From: Flavobacterium sp.
GTDB taxonomy: Bacteria > Bacteroidota > Bacteroidia > Flavobacteriales > Flavobacteriaceae
Assembly (NCBI RefSeq): GCF_027490375.1
Contig: NZ_JAIXYH010000063.1
Span: forward strand, 1-46,120
DNA: 46,120 bases
Direction of reading: 5' to 3'
The position numbers were made by a program, and so were the translations under genes. Of the stretch, positions 37,201 to 45,214 are shown in pieces (position 1 is the stretch's first letter; each line of letters begins with the position of its first letter). The notes below the pieces were generated by a model. It saw nothing but the letters and a program-made list of their open reading frames with translations, did not search any database and was not told the origin of the DNA.

Positions 37201-37877
37201 CCACGTCCGCCGCCGCCATTTCCAGTTCCTGTTGCGGCACTTGCATTTCCGTTTCCGGCAGCTCCGTTTCCAGAAATTCCGGCATCGGTTGGGCAGCCAC
37301 CTGTAGCGGTACCAGGTTGTCCTGCGCCTGTAGCGCTCGGTCCGGCATTTCCGATTCCGCCTGTTCGACCACTTCCACCGCCGCTTCCACCGGCCTCATC
37401 GTTTGCAGCTCCACTCGCTGCTCTGGCGTTTCCGCCTGCGCCACCTGCGTAGCTTAAGGTTACACCGAAATTTCCAACAGTTGAAGCAGCGCCACCTGCA
37501 CCACCGTTACGATTGATGCTGGTAAGTCCGCCGTTTGCAATTATATTAGTATTAAAAATAGTGTTACCTCCGTTTGTACCTGCTGCTCCGCCTGTGCCAA
37601 TTGAATAGCTAATTGTTGAATTGGGAGTCACAGCTATGACGGCTCTCGTGTAAGCACCGCCCCCGCCACCGCCGCGTGCAGTGGTTCCGCCGGTTCCTCC
37701 ACCTGCACCGCCGCCCCAAAGTTCAACGGTGATCGATGTTACGTTTGCGGGCACCGTCCACGTTTCAGTGCCCCCGGGTGAATTGTCGGTGAAAGTAGCA
37801 GTTTGTCCCAATGTAGCTGTGCTAATGAAAGCAAAAACTGCGGTAATTAATTTTAAAAGAGGTAATTGTCTATTCAT
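31215..37877 (-). CDS. Giant multidomain T9SS type A cargo protein (2220 residues)
   Basis: A signal peptide (cleavage near LG-QT) is followed by: a glycine-rich head about 30-245 (VELWGGGAGGG); five ASH-like choice-of-anchor D repeats about 248-880, each with a GT-x-FG start and SN-D-DENPF end; calcium-binding thrombospondin-3-type Asp repeats (DADNDGIPD, DSDNDGTLD) about 880-910 and 1120-1330 around an unassigned beta domain; a LamG-like fold about 1335-1500 (YIEFDGRNDY ... GGIDEVRVFSNALS); a region shared with the next giant (FNYNYWSSPVS, VGNPYPSALDADEFI, VPVGQGFFVEG); the cargo module; and a type A sorting domain (VRIYNLLGQEI ... GTYLVQVET). It is likely a secreted, surface-held, Ca-stabilised adhesin or glycan binder. 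No catalytic motif was seen. Confidence 0.9.
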   Translation of the reverse strand: MNRQLPLLKLITAVFAFISTATLGQTATFTDNSPGGTETWTVPANVTSITVELWGGGAGGGTGGTTARGGGGGGAYTRAVIAVTPNSTISYSIGTGGAAGTNGGNTIFNTNIIANGGLTSINRNGGAGGAASTVGNFGVTLSYAGGAGGNARAASGAANDEAGGSGGGSGRTGGIGNAGPSATGAGQPGTATGGCPTDAGISGNGAAGNGNASAATGTGNGGGGRGEQNATGGSAGTAGRIIITFGTAEIALTGGTAQEGIGDGSTGFATANGTDFGNVNEADGSTATVTYVIFNQGQAPLTNIAVTIGGSNAADFTVVTAPPTSIGASSTAFFTVRFNPSATGTRTATINIASNDSDENPFNFDVRGTGVNPNISVVGGPSPYTTLNDGDNSPSTAEGTNFGTQRQNAGSITNTFVITNTGNGTLNLGAITIGAPFTATLNTNTVAPGGIAILQITYAPTASAATNTTCSIVTNCAGTLNPFNFSISANANNSAAPEIELLGVAPAQAPIALYERPNTAEGTDFGRFNTTDTSISRTFTIRNNGANTLSITGISSSAAAFTITAPLILPSTLLPLLITSGNTATFTVTFNPTTTGVITSIISLTNNDANETPFQFEVSGIGTSPEIEAFQGTNAVFNDNAAAAAANGTTFGTVRQTNGQTIKTFSIRNPSTATGTLTLSNPTSNNAQFIVSTLSDLSLEPGEVATFNITFDPTAASGTITGTISIANNDADENPFDINVSGIATTANGAEIRVRGGATPTDIALADVPTLAKGTNFGEVYAYSGNVTNTFIVNNDGAVTALTGGNITLTGTFARDFTVSITTLPTINAGTSTTFTITFDPSGAGTRTALVSIANGDADENPYTFTISGVGLPFRDGDGDDVTDNLDIDDDNDGIIDTAEQAACINNANAKTVVNTLFADDFGTGTARVGITINNPEASTTYALWDSSDRIVGDGRYVVYYKLGVPTGSGDPTGITPWSDYAITISNDHTIGDTDGRMLYVNADAIAGKIFYRMTINGVVPNVPLTFSYWVMNVDRSNQDFINAGRANEQPRLLPNVRTEILAADEATVIFTQDTGSITRCNSGDTCDPSDWKQVSYTFNPGNNTSVSFRLVSLGPGGLGNDIALDDFSMTQNLCDSDGDGFADVYDLDADNDGIPDITEAGYAVRGYNAANTASLATMNKAVASKWTDVTGPTGRPNGMEDSIDAQIAAGTYMLPDSDNDGTLDFEDLDSDNDGIFDIDEYQVDTWYTSNITQTWNNGDGDIDGDGKGDLSDSDRDGLLDPNDDLNGFGASAKPLAADSDNDGIPNYLDLTSNGSSFDINSTLFRVWDNSPVDGRIDSTLDNDRDGLTNDFDNDDTNFGSPRNLTLPLYIEFDGRNDYGESTQVLSNRAAASMMGWIKLTSTTSLDRIVMGQDNFFVRVATNSNTLSTTAKGVTVTSSTNLALNRWYHVAAVYNGGASSLSLYLNGRLVGSSTAGALAGTLAASTARFTLAKNATASANYFKGGIDEVRVFSNALSATQIQRMMCQKIENSTNSSTAPISGSLFTKNIDGTALTWTELLTYFRFDNYRDDVIDDLKTWNSIDNGAAPALARIYNVKYPQTETAPLPYITIANGDLATAVNNPTNFINGNDVTDANVLGAIVNVKHTNTIANSVSHVGLIVDTNRRLTVNGDSGLTNSYGLTLNGEIDLTGRSQLIQTNDSDLTISSSGRIQRDQQGTSNSFNYNYWSSPVSTINTTANNNGYSISGVFKDGTTTTPQDISWVGDADGSATSPISLSNYWQYTFRNQTDSYANWEYIGPTGSLNTGDGFTLKGSGAAGSTQNYTFVGKPNNGLINRPVAAGNLALVGNPYPSALDADEFIRDNINPGGNAGTTGSIIGTLYFWQHSPSNNSHVTVNYIGGYATYTLAGGTVASGTGLGGAGTGDPSLYAFRPRRYVPVGQGFFVEGATSQLQSNIQFRNSQRAFVKEDNTSSTPMLRQAANTASTTNFESPSTNDYKKIWFFYTSANQQYRETLLSFMNEFATDAYDNGYDAVLFDENASDMYFLLGETKLVIQGVGTFNESSQYPIGVKNEVDGNVKFEISQAENWTTDQPVYIYDSELDTYNDINGSEFQINLPAGTYDTRFSIRFTNIPLSTNTPMNPVNMTYATESNALSIVNTDINRILKSVRIYNLLGQEIDSVELERGDLARTIIPLNQYATGTYLVQVETNAEPISGKIIVK

Positions 37878-37907
37878 ATATTTCTATCCAAAGCACGTGA
37901 CTTGCTG

Positions 37908-37915
37908 CAAAGGTA
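37908..37915 (-). promoter_or_regulatory. Putative -7 promoter box for the 2220-residue gene
   Basis: TACCTTTG followed by CA is an exact TAnnTTTG match 30 bases before the ATG. Confidence 0.55.
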
Positions 37916-37917
37916 AT

Positions 37918-37950
37918 TGTCAAAAAAAATATCTAGAAATTTTTTTGACA
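37918..37950 (-). promoter_or_regulatory. Long AT-rich palindrome abutting the promoter of the 2220-residue gene
   Basis: TGTCAAAAAAA (37918-37928) and TTTTTTTGACA (37940-37950) are perfect reverse complements around a TCTAGA centre. The palindrome begins two bases upstream of the -7 box and covers the -33 region, so it may be an operator. Confidence 0.4.
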
Positions 37951-38140
37951 TATTACTCTATTCAACTATCAGCTAAATTTATATCATTCAATCGGTTATG
38001 TAGCAACGGTCGTGTCAGGTTGCACTATTTCGGCGATGAAATACAACTAAAACGTTTTCGTTAGTTTTTACTTCACCCCATTTGCTATATACGAAATAGA
38101 TTGATTTTTGGTTTTTTTGAAATGATTTTTTTCTGTTAGC
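37951..38140. other. Non-coding spacer upstream of the 2220-residue gene
   Basis: No gene is supported here. The only structure seen is AAAACGTTTT at 38049-38058, which fits the AANCGNTT form of LacI-type operators, inside wider arms AACTAA (38045) and TTAGTT (38061). It is about 135 bases upstream of the -7 box and may be chance. The dispersed element follows directly. Confidence 0.3.
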
Positions 38141-38275
38141 GGTTGCAGCGGCATCCTGCTACAAAAATCCTGAAAGGTTTTTGTGGCAGATATAGCGGAA
38201 GACGCGACCCTGATATTTTTGCCGTTGCGCCGACAGAAGCTGCGGGAAAAATGGAAGGGGAACAGCCAAATAATA
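38141..38275 (+). repeat. Dispersed structured element, copy 2
   Basis: Second copy of the unit at 30021-30155. It has GGTTGCAGCGGCATC (38141-38155), then a long hairpin with CTGCTACAAAAA (38156-38167) pairing TTTTTGTGGCAG (38178-38189, one G-U) and an inner CC/GG around the loop TGAAA. GATATAGCGGAAGACGCGAC follows (38189 on), then GTTGCGC (38224) and CCAAATAA (38266). The flank after the hairpin agrees with copy 1 at 17 of 22 positions and the flank before it at 12 of 15, while the stem sequence differs completely. As in copy 1, it lies just beyond the terminator of a T9SS cargo gene. Confidence 0.7.
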
Positions 38276-38360
38276 AAAGAAGAATGAATAGTAAAGCAGT
38301 ATGAACCGACTCGCATTTGGATTTTTAGCGTGGGACTTTTTGAGATTTGTAGCTGTAAAA

Positions 38361-38394
38361 AATAAAAAGACCGTCTGGTGCCGACGGTCTTTTT
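38361..38394 (-). terminator. Intrinsic terminator of the 2165-residue cargo gene
   Basis: AAAAAGACCGTC and GACGGTCTTTTT pair perfectly over 12 bases with a 7-base loop. Confidence 0.9.
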
Positions 38395-38421
38395 GGAATT
38401 TGGGGAAAAAAGGGTGCCGGA

Positions 38422-41400
38422 TTAATGCAAAATCATTTTTCGGCTGTAAACAGCATTTTCGGTAGTGATTTTAACTACGTAAGCACCGATGCTGTGTTTT
38501 TGTAATTTGAAATTAAGTAGGGTAGTAGCGTTTACATCTGAAATGGTCTCGATTAGTTTTCCGCTGATATCAAAGATTTCTACTGCTTCGATTCGTTCAT
38601 TACCTGCTTCGATACTCAGTTCATTAGCTTGGCTGTTGTATGCTACTGCGCAGGTATTTTTCTGAATGTTCTCTACAGTTAGCGGGCTATTGTTGAATGT
38701 AATTGAGAATCGGTTTTCGTACAATCCTGCTTCTAAGTAAATAGTAGCTTCGCCGTTTTTGATGTCGGTCCATGTATTGTTCAGGGCGTCAAAGAGGTAG
38801 ATGTTTTCAGAAGTATCGAAGTTTTCGATTTCGTCGACTTTAATGATAACATTACCTGTGTTTGCAGCTTTCACGCCAAGCGGAATTAACTTATCAACAT
38901 CAAAAGTTCCTTCACCATCGATTACGTATTTGGAATCGTTGAGAATCATGTACATATCGGATGGTGTTTCATCGAAAACGAGTGCGTCGTAACCCGGATC
39001 GTAATTTTCTGTTGCAAATTGATTCATAAAACCAACAAGCAACTGGCGTCTTTCACCTTGAGGAGCGGTGCAGCTGAATTTGAATTTTTTGAAGGTATTT
39101 GCTGGAATTTCATCTTCTTCATTACCCGAGTCGTTCGAAATAGCAGAACGGAACATGACATTTGACTGTGCATTTGTTTCGCGAACAAACGCACGCTGGT
39201 TGTTGTTGAAAACTATAGATCCGCCGGTTGTATTTCCGGTAACGAAGAAGCCTTGTCCTACAGGGATGTATCGTCCTGCTGTACGTGTTGAAGAACCTAA
39301 ACCGCTGCCTCCGGGAGGGTTAACAGGCGGTGTTGAACCTACTAATGTTAACGCGGCATAACCACCTTGATAATCGCCAACATTGTGTGTAAAGTTGGTG
39401 CTGTAGTGTTCCCAGAAGTACAGTGTTCCGTCGAGTGAACCTAAGTTATCGTTAATGAAGGCGTGAGCGTCTAGTGCAGAAGGATAAGGATTTCCACAAA
39501 GGTTTAAAAATCCGCCGCCTATCGGTAGCGTGATTTCACCATTATTTGGTTTTCCAACGAAACCGTAATTTTGATTAGCTCCGGCTGAACCTGGGCCTTT
39601 CATTGTAAAACCTTCGCCTGGAAGCAGGTTACCGTCGACGCCTAGGAACGACCAATTCGCGTAGTCGTTTCCTACGTTTTGAAATTTGTAGAGCCAATAT
39701 GCACCGAGCGTAATTGGTGATGTTGGTTGTCCGTAGTAATCATCAATCCAGTTGATGTTTAGCAAGTTTTCTGGATCTGTTGCATCTCTGAGAACACCAC
39801 TTACGGTATATCCGGAATTCGGTGGTGTGTTTGGTGTGCTCACGGGCGAGCACCAGAAATTGTAATTAAATGAGTTTGATTGTCCGGATTGTTCGCGTTC
39901 GATGCCGCCGATACTTGCTGCATCATAGTCGGAATCTGTAGTTTGAACCAATTGTGATAGGCTGGTTAAATCAATAGTACCGTCGAGTTTTAGATAATGA
40001 GTAACTTCGATTTTCGAGTTGTTTGCAGCAGACATTTTGTTTGCAGTGACATCTAAGCCAAGAACTACTTTATTTCCGGTAGATTCGATGTTGTGTGATG
40101 ATTGTACAATATTCCAAGCGATTCGTGTAGTTCCGTCTACAATGGAAAGGCTGTAAGGTGCATCGGTTACCGTTGAATTGTTCCAAACTCCGGGCGTGTA
40201 CCAATTGCCATTGGCTGTTGAGCGGTAGGGCAGCGGTGCAGTTTGATAATCCACGGTTGTAAGGTTTTTCAATGCTGCAGTGTAGTCGTTTGTCGATTGG
40301 TCTTTGGCATTGGTGTATGTGTAGGTCGACATTGGGTAGTACGCTTCGAGGTTTGCGTAGGGAATGTCGGCAACCTCATTTTTCGTAACGCTTGCAGGTA
40401 ATATCGAACCGTTTACGAAATTATTGTTGTTGCGCAGTTCTTGATTCATGATATAGCGCAGTTCGTTAGCGCTCAGTGCAGTACTAAACACGCGTACTTC
40501 ATCGATACCGCCACGGAAGAACGATGTTGGCGATATAGCGTCGGCTCCTGCAATTAAGAATGATTGATTATTTGCGGGCACTACGGGCAGGGTTTGTGCA
40601 GCAGCTGCAACACCGTCGATGTATAAGGTATAGACTCCGTTTTGTCCTGTAACTGCAACGTTGTGCCATATATCAGCTGGGATTACGGTTGAAGACGTAA
40701 TTTGCTGTAATCCGCCTGCGATGAAAGAAAATTCTAGCTGACCTGCGCTGTTGATTGTGAAGTCGTAACCTTCTGTGAAACTGGCATTTCTTTTTGATAA
40801 GATGCTTCGCCCGTCTTGTTGTTTTCTTACCCAAGCCGAAATGGTAAAGTCGGTATTTACGTTTAATACTGGTCCGGCATCTAGGTAATCATTTACTCCG
40901 TCGAAGGTAATGCAGCGCTCGAAAGTACGTTCAGGCGCGTAACCGAATGTGATGTATCGAGTTCCGTTAAAGTCGTACGTACATTCAAGTTTTGAGCCGT
41001 TGAATCTCATAATGCGGTATTCGGCTGTTGGGCTGAAGATGGGACTTGATGAGATGAACATCAGGAAGTCGCCGGGAGGCGTAATCGTAGAAGTTAAAAG
41101 GGTTGATGGAACCGAAACGGTTACGGTAGCCACATCGCCACCTGTTTCAACAACGCGCCAAGTACGTCCAATGGAAACGAAATCGACTTGAGAAGTTAAT
41201 CCAGAGATTCCACTACTCATATTTACGATAACTGGTGCTTGAGCGCCAAGGGTTCCGTTGTTTGAGCCCCAGACAAGGAACCGCTTGTCGCCTGCAAAAG
41301 TAGCTGTATTTGCACTGTTTGTTTCAGCTATCGTGCTTAAGCCAATAGTGATATCGGCATTGGTATTTTCTGTTTTAGATTGTTTTTGATTAAGTCCGGA

Positions 41401-44400
41401 TAAATCGTCGCGTCCAATTCCTGCTACGTTATAGTTAAACCCAGCTCCCGAATTGTAAATAACACTTCCTGCCGAGTCGAGGTAGTTTTGACTGATTCCG
41501 TTTACGCCTAACGTTATTCCGTATTTAATGGCTAGATACGATTCGATTCTTTGTCGATCGGTGGTGTTATTTCTTGTACTATAGTTGATGATTTCAAGAA
41601 TATCGCCGTTATATGAAGCATCGAAAAATTCGCTTCGACCGAGCCAGTATCTGGAGTTCACTATGTCTTTATACGTTGCTGGAAAAACTTCGGTTGTAGT
41701 TAGTAAATTACCGTTACAGAGAATTTCCATACGTCCGGCAGCCGACTTTCGTGGGTTAAAAATTTGTACTCCTCGGTACGATTTAGTTGTACTGATTTCG
41801 CCTGTTCCGTAAGATGTTTGAGCACCTTGGTTGTATGCAAGAACTTCATTAGTATGGCGAACAGAGGTGTTACCCATTTGGAATCCAGTTACGTCTTGGC
41901 TATTTCGGTTAGTTGCGATGTCGTCGCCACAGTAGATGTCTTGTGGATTAGAAGCAGAAGTTATTGTACCTGTTGGACGAATAACGATGAACATTTCACT
42001 GTTGTAGAAGCCTTGGTTTCCTGACATAGAATTTGCTCCGTTAAAGTTCACAACCGGATTGAAGTTGACGTTTGAGCTCGGGTTGTTTCGGAACTTAGGT
42101 TCGCGAGCAAATCTGGAAATAGCTGTTTTAGTGCTTCCTAATACTTGATCTTGCCAAGTTTGCATGTCGTCGTTGTCGTTTAATGATCCAACGTTACTGT
42201 TAGCTTTTAGCCAGAAGCGTAAGTTTGATGTAATTCCGCCAGGAGCTGATGTAGGAACAGGTGCGTTTACGATATCAGCGCTTACCACAAAGTCGTAGGT
42301 ACCTTCATTCGGATCGTTACTGGTAACAGTAATAGTAGCTGTTTTGACTCCAAGAACTGTGTTTGGTGTGAAGGTTACAACAAAAGACGCTACAGCACCC
42401 GAAGCTAGTGAAGCTGGAACTGGTGTGGCAGTAAAAAGTGCAGCGTTAGGTCCTGATATACCCACTGTCGTACTTAATGTAAGGGAGTTGGTTCCTAGTG
42501 AATAGATGTTAAACGGTATTGCGATAGAAGTTGCGCTATCGGTTTGACCGAAGTTGGTTTGATCGTTAACGGCAGGTGTTGTATCTCCATCGGCGATTGA
42601 AATTTCATTACCTTGAATGTCGATTTCACGTCCTGCTACAAGTGCTGCTCCTTGAACTACGAAGTCGTATATATTTTCGTCGTTATCTGTATTGTTGATT
42701 GAAATTATAGCAACTGTAGTTCCAGCGACAGTAGGTGCGTAGGTTATTTGAAATGTAGAGCTACCACCTGCTGGGATCACTGCATTTGGTTGCTGACTTA
42801 CCGTAAATTCTGGACCTCCAGTTAGCACAACAATTGGTGTCCCCGTTAGGTTTAATGGTCCTGTTCCGGTATTAAAAATGGTGAATGTTCTTGTAATAGT
42901 TCCCGGAATAAGAGCTGTTCCGAAGTTGGTATGATTGGTTGTAGTAGTTCCTGAGGCACCATCAAGAATACTAACGCCGTTTCCAACTATATCAATTTCT
43001 GGTGTTACTCCTGTGCCTCCGGTTCCCGCTAAATCGAAGCTAAATGGGTTTTCGTCGGCATCGTTAGTAACAATCGAGAAATTAGCAGTTCTCGTGCCTA
43101 CAGCGGTTGGTGTGAATCGAATGACGACTGAGGTGGATCCGCCCGGTACTACTGTTGCTGCTGGTGCTGTTGCAACTACGAATTCGCTACTGTTTGCGCC
43201 AGTGATTGTAATTGCGCCTAAGGTTAAATTAGCGGTTCCTGAGTTTTCGATGATAAAAGTTCGGTTGAGTTGAATACCCACGTTTGTAGTACCTACATTG
43301 GTAAAATCGGTGGTTTCGGGTGTATTGTCTTCGTCGACGATGTTAAATCCATTTCCAGAAAACACTATTTCTGGAGCAATAATCTCAGCAGCCACTGCTA
43401 CACGCGGTACTGTCACGCAACCATTAACATTTGCTTCTACGTAGAATAGAGTAGTACTTACTAAGTCTGGTGTGGTAAATGAAGTACCTGTTCCAAGAGC
43501 GCTACCACCAACTGCTACATCGTACCAAGATATGGTTCCTGCAGATGCTGTAGCTTGTAGTGTAAGTGGGCCGAAATCATTTCTTGAAGCACCTGTTGTA
43601 GAAGTGATTGTTGGGTAGTCTGAAATTACGGTTAATGATCGTGGTGTACCGTTTCCACAGCTATTTGATGGTGTTACAGTAACGTCACCCGTATTGGTAG
43701 TTGTTAACACTGTAACTGAAGACGAAGTTCCACCGGTTTGTTGCGTCCAGTTGGTTGGGAATGTCCAAGTGTAAGTAACTCCTGGTACAGCAGTTACGCT
43801 ATAAGATACGATCTGACCTGGGCAAAATGTGCTATTTCCAGTAATGCTTCCAGGCTGACTTGGCACTGTGTTCACCGTAACGCTAGCTGTATTATTGGCA
43901 GAGATTGCATTAGAACAAAGCACAGGACTGCTACCGCTTGAAAGGTTAGTTATCGTTACAGTTACAGTACCAGCGTTGTTTAAACTTGGTGTAGTAAATG
44001 TACCCACATTAGATGCACTTACAGTCATTGCAGCGGTAACTCCGTTAGAAATTACGCTGCCCGATAAATTGTATGTTACAGTGTAGGTTCCTTGAGGCAA
44101 TCCGGTACCGCTTAAAGTTACAGTAACTGTTTGCCCTGAGCATATAGTAGAACTTGATAAAGTTGTCGAGTTTAAGCTGTACGTCGGACAGGTCCATGTT
44201 ACTATTGCTTGTCCAGGTCCACCAGGTCCACCTAAACGATCGGTGGATGTTGCTGCACGTGCGCCACCACCGCCACCGCCTATTGCTAAAGCTGTAATAC
44301 CGTTAGAATCTCCGATAACGCCGTTAGCTCCTGCACCTCCACCAGTGGGTGCTGTTCCTCCCACAGCTGCCAAAGCGTTATTTCCATTTGATCCGGTTCC

Positions 44401-44919
44401 AGCGCTACTTCCACCCGCTCCTCCGGATGTTAAAGCAACACCAGCTGAACCTGCACCTCCGTAGAAATTAACTTGTCCGCCTACATTTCCGGTAAGTGGG
44501 CCAGTTGCTCCTGCCGCTGATTGGTTATTATTGTTTGCACGCGCACCGCCGTTTCCACCAACAGCTAATAGTGTTGTAGTGCTACTAAACCAAGTAGATC
44601 CGCCCGGTGCACCTATACCCGTGCTTCCTGTACCACCTACACCAACATTTACAGTATAATTAGTTCCTGCTACTACAGGTATTGCATTATGTCTGGTATA
44701 AGCACCTCCGGCACCACCACCACCTGCAGAACCTGTTCCTGTAACACCACCTCCGGCACCACCAGCTCCCCATAGTTCAACACGAACCGAGTTGACACCC
44801 GCAGGAGGAGTAAACACGCCTGTGCTTGTATATGTTCGACTTTGAGCAAATAGTTTTGAAGAAAGGGCAGTTCCTAATAATAGAATTGCGATAAGCAATA
44901 ATCGTGTAGTTTTTTTCAT
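38422..44919 (-). CDS. Giant multidomain T9SS type A cargo protein (2165 residues)
   Basis: A signal peptide ends near LFA-QS. Then: a glycine-rich head about 30-245 (VELWGAGGAGGG); Ig/PKD-like beta domains about 245-515 with paired cysteines (TICSGQTVTV, TFCPGQIVSY); three choice-of-anchor D repeats about 517-880; a region about 890-1230 with FWLKAN ... WQDQ ... QRIESYLAIKYGITLG, typical of flavobacterial surface proteins (DUF8202-like, from memory); a LamG-like fold about 1285-1450 (CITFDGVNDY ... GGIDEVRVFSTALS); the region shared with the other giant (FNYNFWCSPVS, CGNPYPSALDAHAFI, IPVGQGFFVTG); the cargo module; and a type A sorting domain (VEIFDISGKLIETI ... KMILH). It has no thrombospondin-3 repeats, unlike its neighbour. 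Likely a surface adhesin or glycan binder. Confidence 0.9.
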   Translation of the reverse strand: MKKTTRLLLIAILLLGTALSSKLFAQSRTYTSTGVFTPPAGVNSVRVELWGAGGAGGGVTGTGSAGGGGAGGAYTRHNAIPVVAGTNYTVNVGVGGTGSTGIGAPGGSTWFSSTTTLLAVGGNGGARANNNNQSAAGATGPLTGNVGGQVNFYGGAGSAGVALTSGGAGGSSAGTGSNGNNALAAVGGTAPTGGGAGANGVIGDSNGITALAIGGGGGGARAATSTDRLGGPGGPGQAIVTWTCPTYSLNSTTLSSSTICSGQTVTVTLSGTGLPQGTYTVTYNLSGSVISNGVTAAMTVSASNVGTFTTPSLNNAGTVTVTITNLSSGSSPVLCSNAISANNTASVTVNTVPSQPGSITGNSTFCPGQIVSYSVTAVPGVTYTWTFPTNWTQQTGGTSSSVTVLTTTNTGDVTVTPSNSCGNGTPRSLTVISDYPTITSTTGASRNDFGPLTLQATASAGTISWYDVAVGGSALGTGTSFTTPDLVSTTLFYVEANVNGCVTVPRVAVAAEIIAPEIVFSGNGFNIVDEDNTPETTDFTNVGTTNVGIQLNRTFIIENSGTANLTLGAITITGANSSEFVVATAPAATVVPGGSTSVVIRFTPTAVGTRTANFSIVTNDADENPFSFDLAGTGGTGVTPEIDIVGNGVSILDGASGTTTTNHTNFGTALIPGTITRTFTIFNTGTGPLNLTGTPIVVLTGGPEFTVSQQPNAVIPAGGSSTFQITYAPTVAGTTVAIISINNTDNDENIYDFVVQGAALVAGREIDIQGNEISIADGDTTPAVNDQTNFGQTDSATSIAIPFNIYSLGTNSLTLSTTVGISGPNAALFTATPVPASLASGAVASFVVTFTPNTVLGVKTATITVTSNDPNEGTYDFVVSADIVNAPVPTSAPGGITSNLRFWLKANSNVGSLNDNDDMQTWQDQVLGSTKTAISRFAREPKFRNNPSSNVNFNPVVNFNGANSMSGNQGFYNSEMFIVIRPTGTITSASNPQDIYCGDDIATNRNSQDVTGFQMGNTSVRHTNEVLAYNQGAQTSYGTGEISTTKSYRGVQIFNPRKSAAGRMEILCNGNLLTTTEVFPATYKDIVNSRYWLGRSEFFDASYNGDILEIINYSTRNNTTDRQRIESYLAIKYGITLGVNGISQNYLDSAGSVIYNSGAGFNYNVAGIGRDDLSGLNQKQSKTENTNADITIGLSTIAETNSANTATFAGDKRFLVWGSNNGTLGAQAPVIVNMSSGISGLTSQVDFVSIGRTWRVVETGGDVATVTVSVPSTLLTSTITPPGDFLMFISSSPIFSPTAEYRIMRFNGSKLECTYDFNGTRYITFGYAPERTFERCITFDGVNDYLDAGPVLNVNTDFTISAWVRKQQDGRSILSKRNASFTEGYDFTINSAGQLEFSFIAGGLQQITSSTVIPADIWHNVAVTGQNGVYTLYIDGVAAAAQTLPVVPANNQSFLIAGADAISPTSFFRGGIDEVRVFSTALSANELRYIMNQELRNNNNFVNGSILPASVTKNEVADIPYANLEAYYPMSTYTYTNAKDQSTNDYTAALKNLTTVDYQTAPLPYRSTANGNWYTPGVWNNSTVTDAPYSLSIVDGTTRIAWNIVQSSHNIESTGNKVVLGLDVTANKMSAANNSKIEVTHYLKLDGTIDLTSLSQLVQTTDSDYDAASIGGIEREQSGQSNSFNYNFWCSPVSTPNTPPNSGYTVSGVLRDATDPENLLNINWIDDYYGQPTSPITLGAYWLYKFQNVGNDYANWSFLGVDGNLLPGEGFTMKGPGSAGANQNYGFVGKPNNGEITLPIGGGFLNLCGNPYPSALDAHAFINDNLGSLDGTLYFWEHYSTNFTHNVGDYQGGYAALTLVGSTPPVNPPGGSGLGSSTRTAGRYIPVGQGFFVTGNTTGGSIVFNNNQRAFVRETNAQSNVMFRSAISNDSGNEEDEIPANTFKKFKFSCTAPQGERRQLLVGFMNQFATENYDPGYDALVFDETPSDMYMILNDSKYVIDGEGTFDVDKLIPLGVKAANTGNVIIKVDEIENFDTSENIYLFDALNNTWTDIKNGEATIYLEAGLYENRFSITFNNSPLTVENIQKNTCAVAYNSQANELSIEAGNERIEAVEIFDISGKLIETISDVNATTLLNFKLQKHSIGAYVVKITTENAVYSRKMILH

Positions 44920-45162
44920 ATCTCGGGGCTTTTAGATAATGAATTGATATGTCGCATTTTCAATGCAAGGATAAAACTACATTAATAAGTTATAGGACGC
45001 CAAATAAAAAGTGTTAAATTTTAACAAAATTAACGATGAAATGCAAAATATAGCGACAAAATACGTCTCAGTGTCAAAAATATAAGAAAAAACTTATAAA
45101 AAAAGAAACACAAAAGCAGCTGCTTTACTTTGATTCTTCAATGCTAAGAAATAGTATAAAAC
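44920..45162. promoter_or_regulatory. Promoter region of the 2165-residue gene
   Basis: On the minus strand TATCCTTG followed by CA (44973-44966) matches the -7 consensus at 7 of 8 positions, 46 bases before the ATG. Further up is a perfect 15-base palindrome TGTTAAA-T-TTTAACA (45012-45026), followed by another TTAAC. The rest is AT-rich and I see no gene in it. Confidence 0.35.
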
Positions 45163-45195
45163 AAAAAAATCGGTCCCAATTTGAGACCGATTTTT
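45163..45195 (-). terminator. Intrinsic terminator of the right-edge cargo gene
   Basis: AAAAATCGGTC and GACCGATTTTT pair perfectly, giving a strong stem with a T tract on the minus strand. Confidence 0.9.
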
Positions 45196-45214
45196 AATAT
45201 ATAATTTGAAGGAG

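Noticed and set aside
35077..37457. Several long plus-strand frames opposite the giant cargo genes
   Set aside because: They are antisense shadows caused by the glycine- and threonine-rich codons of the real genes.
38068..38316. An 82-codon minus-strand frame upstream of the 2220-residue gene
   Set aside because: It lies across the dispersed structured element and its translation looks like non-coding sequence.
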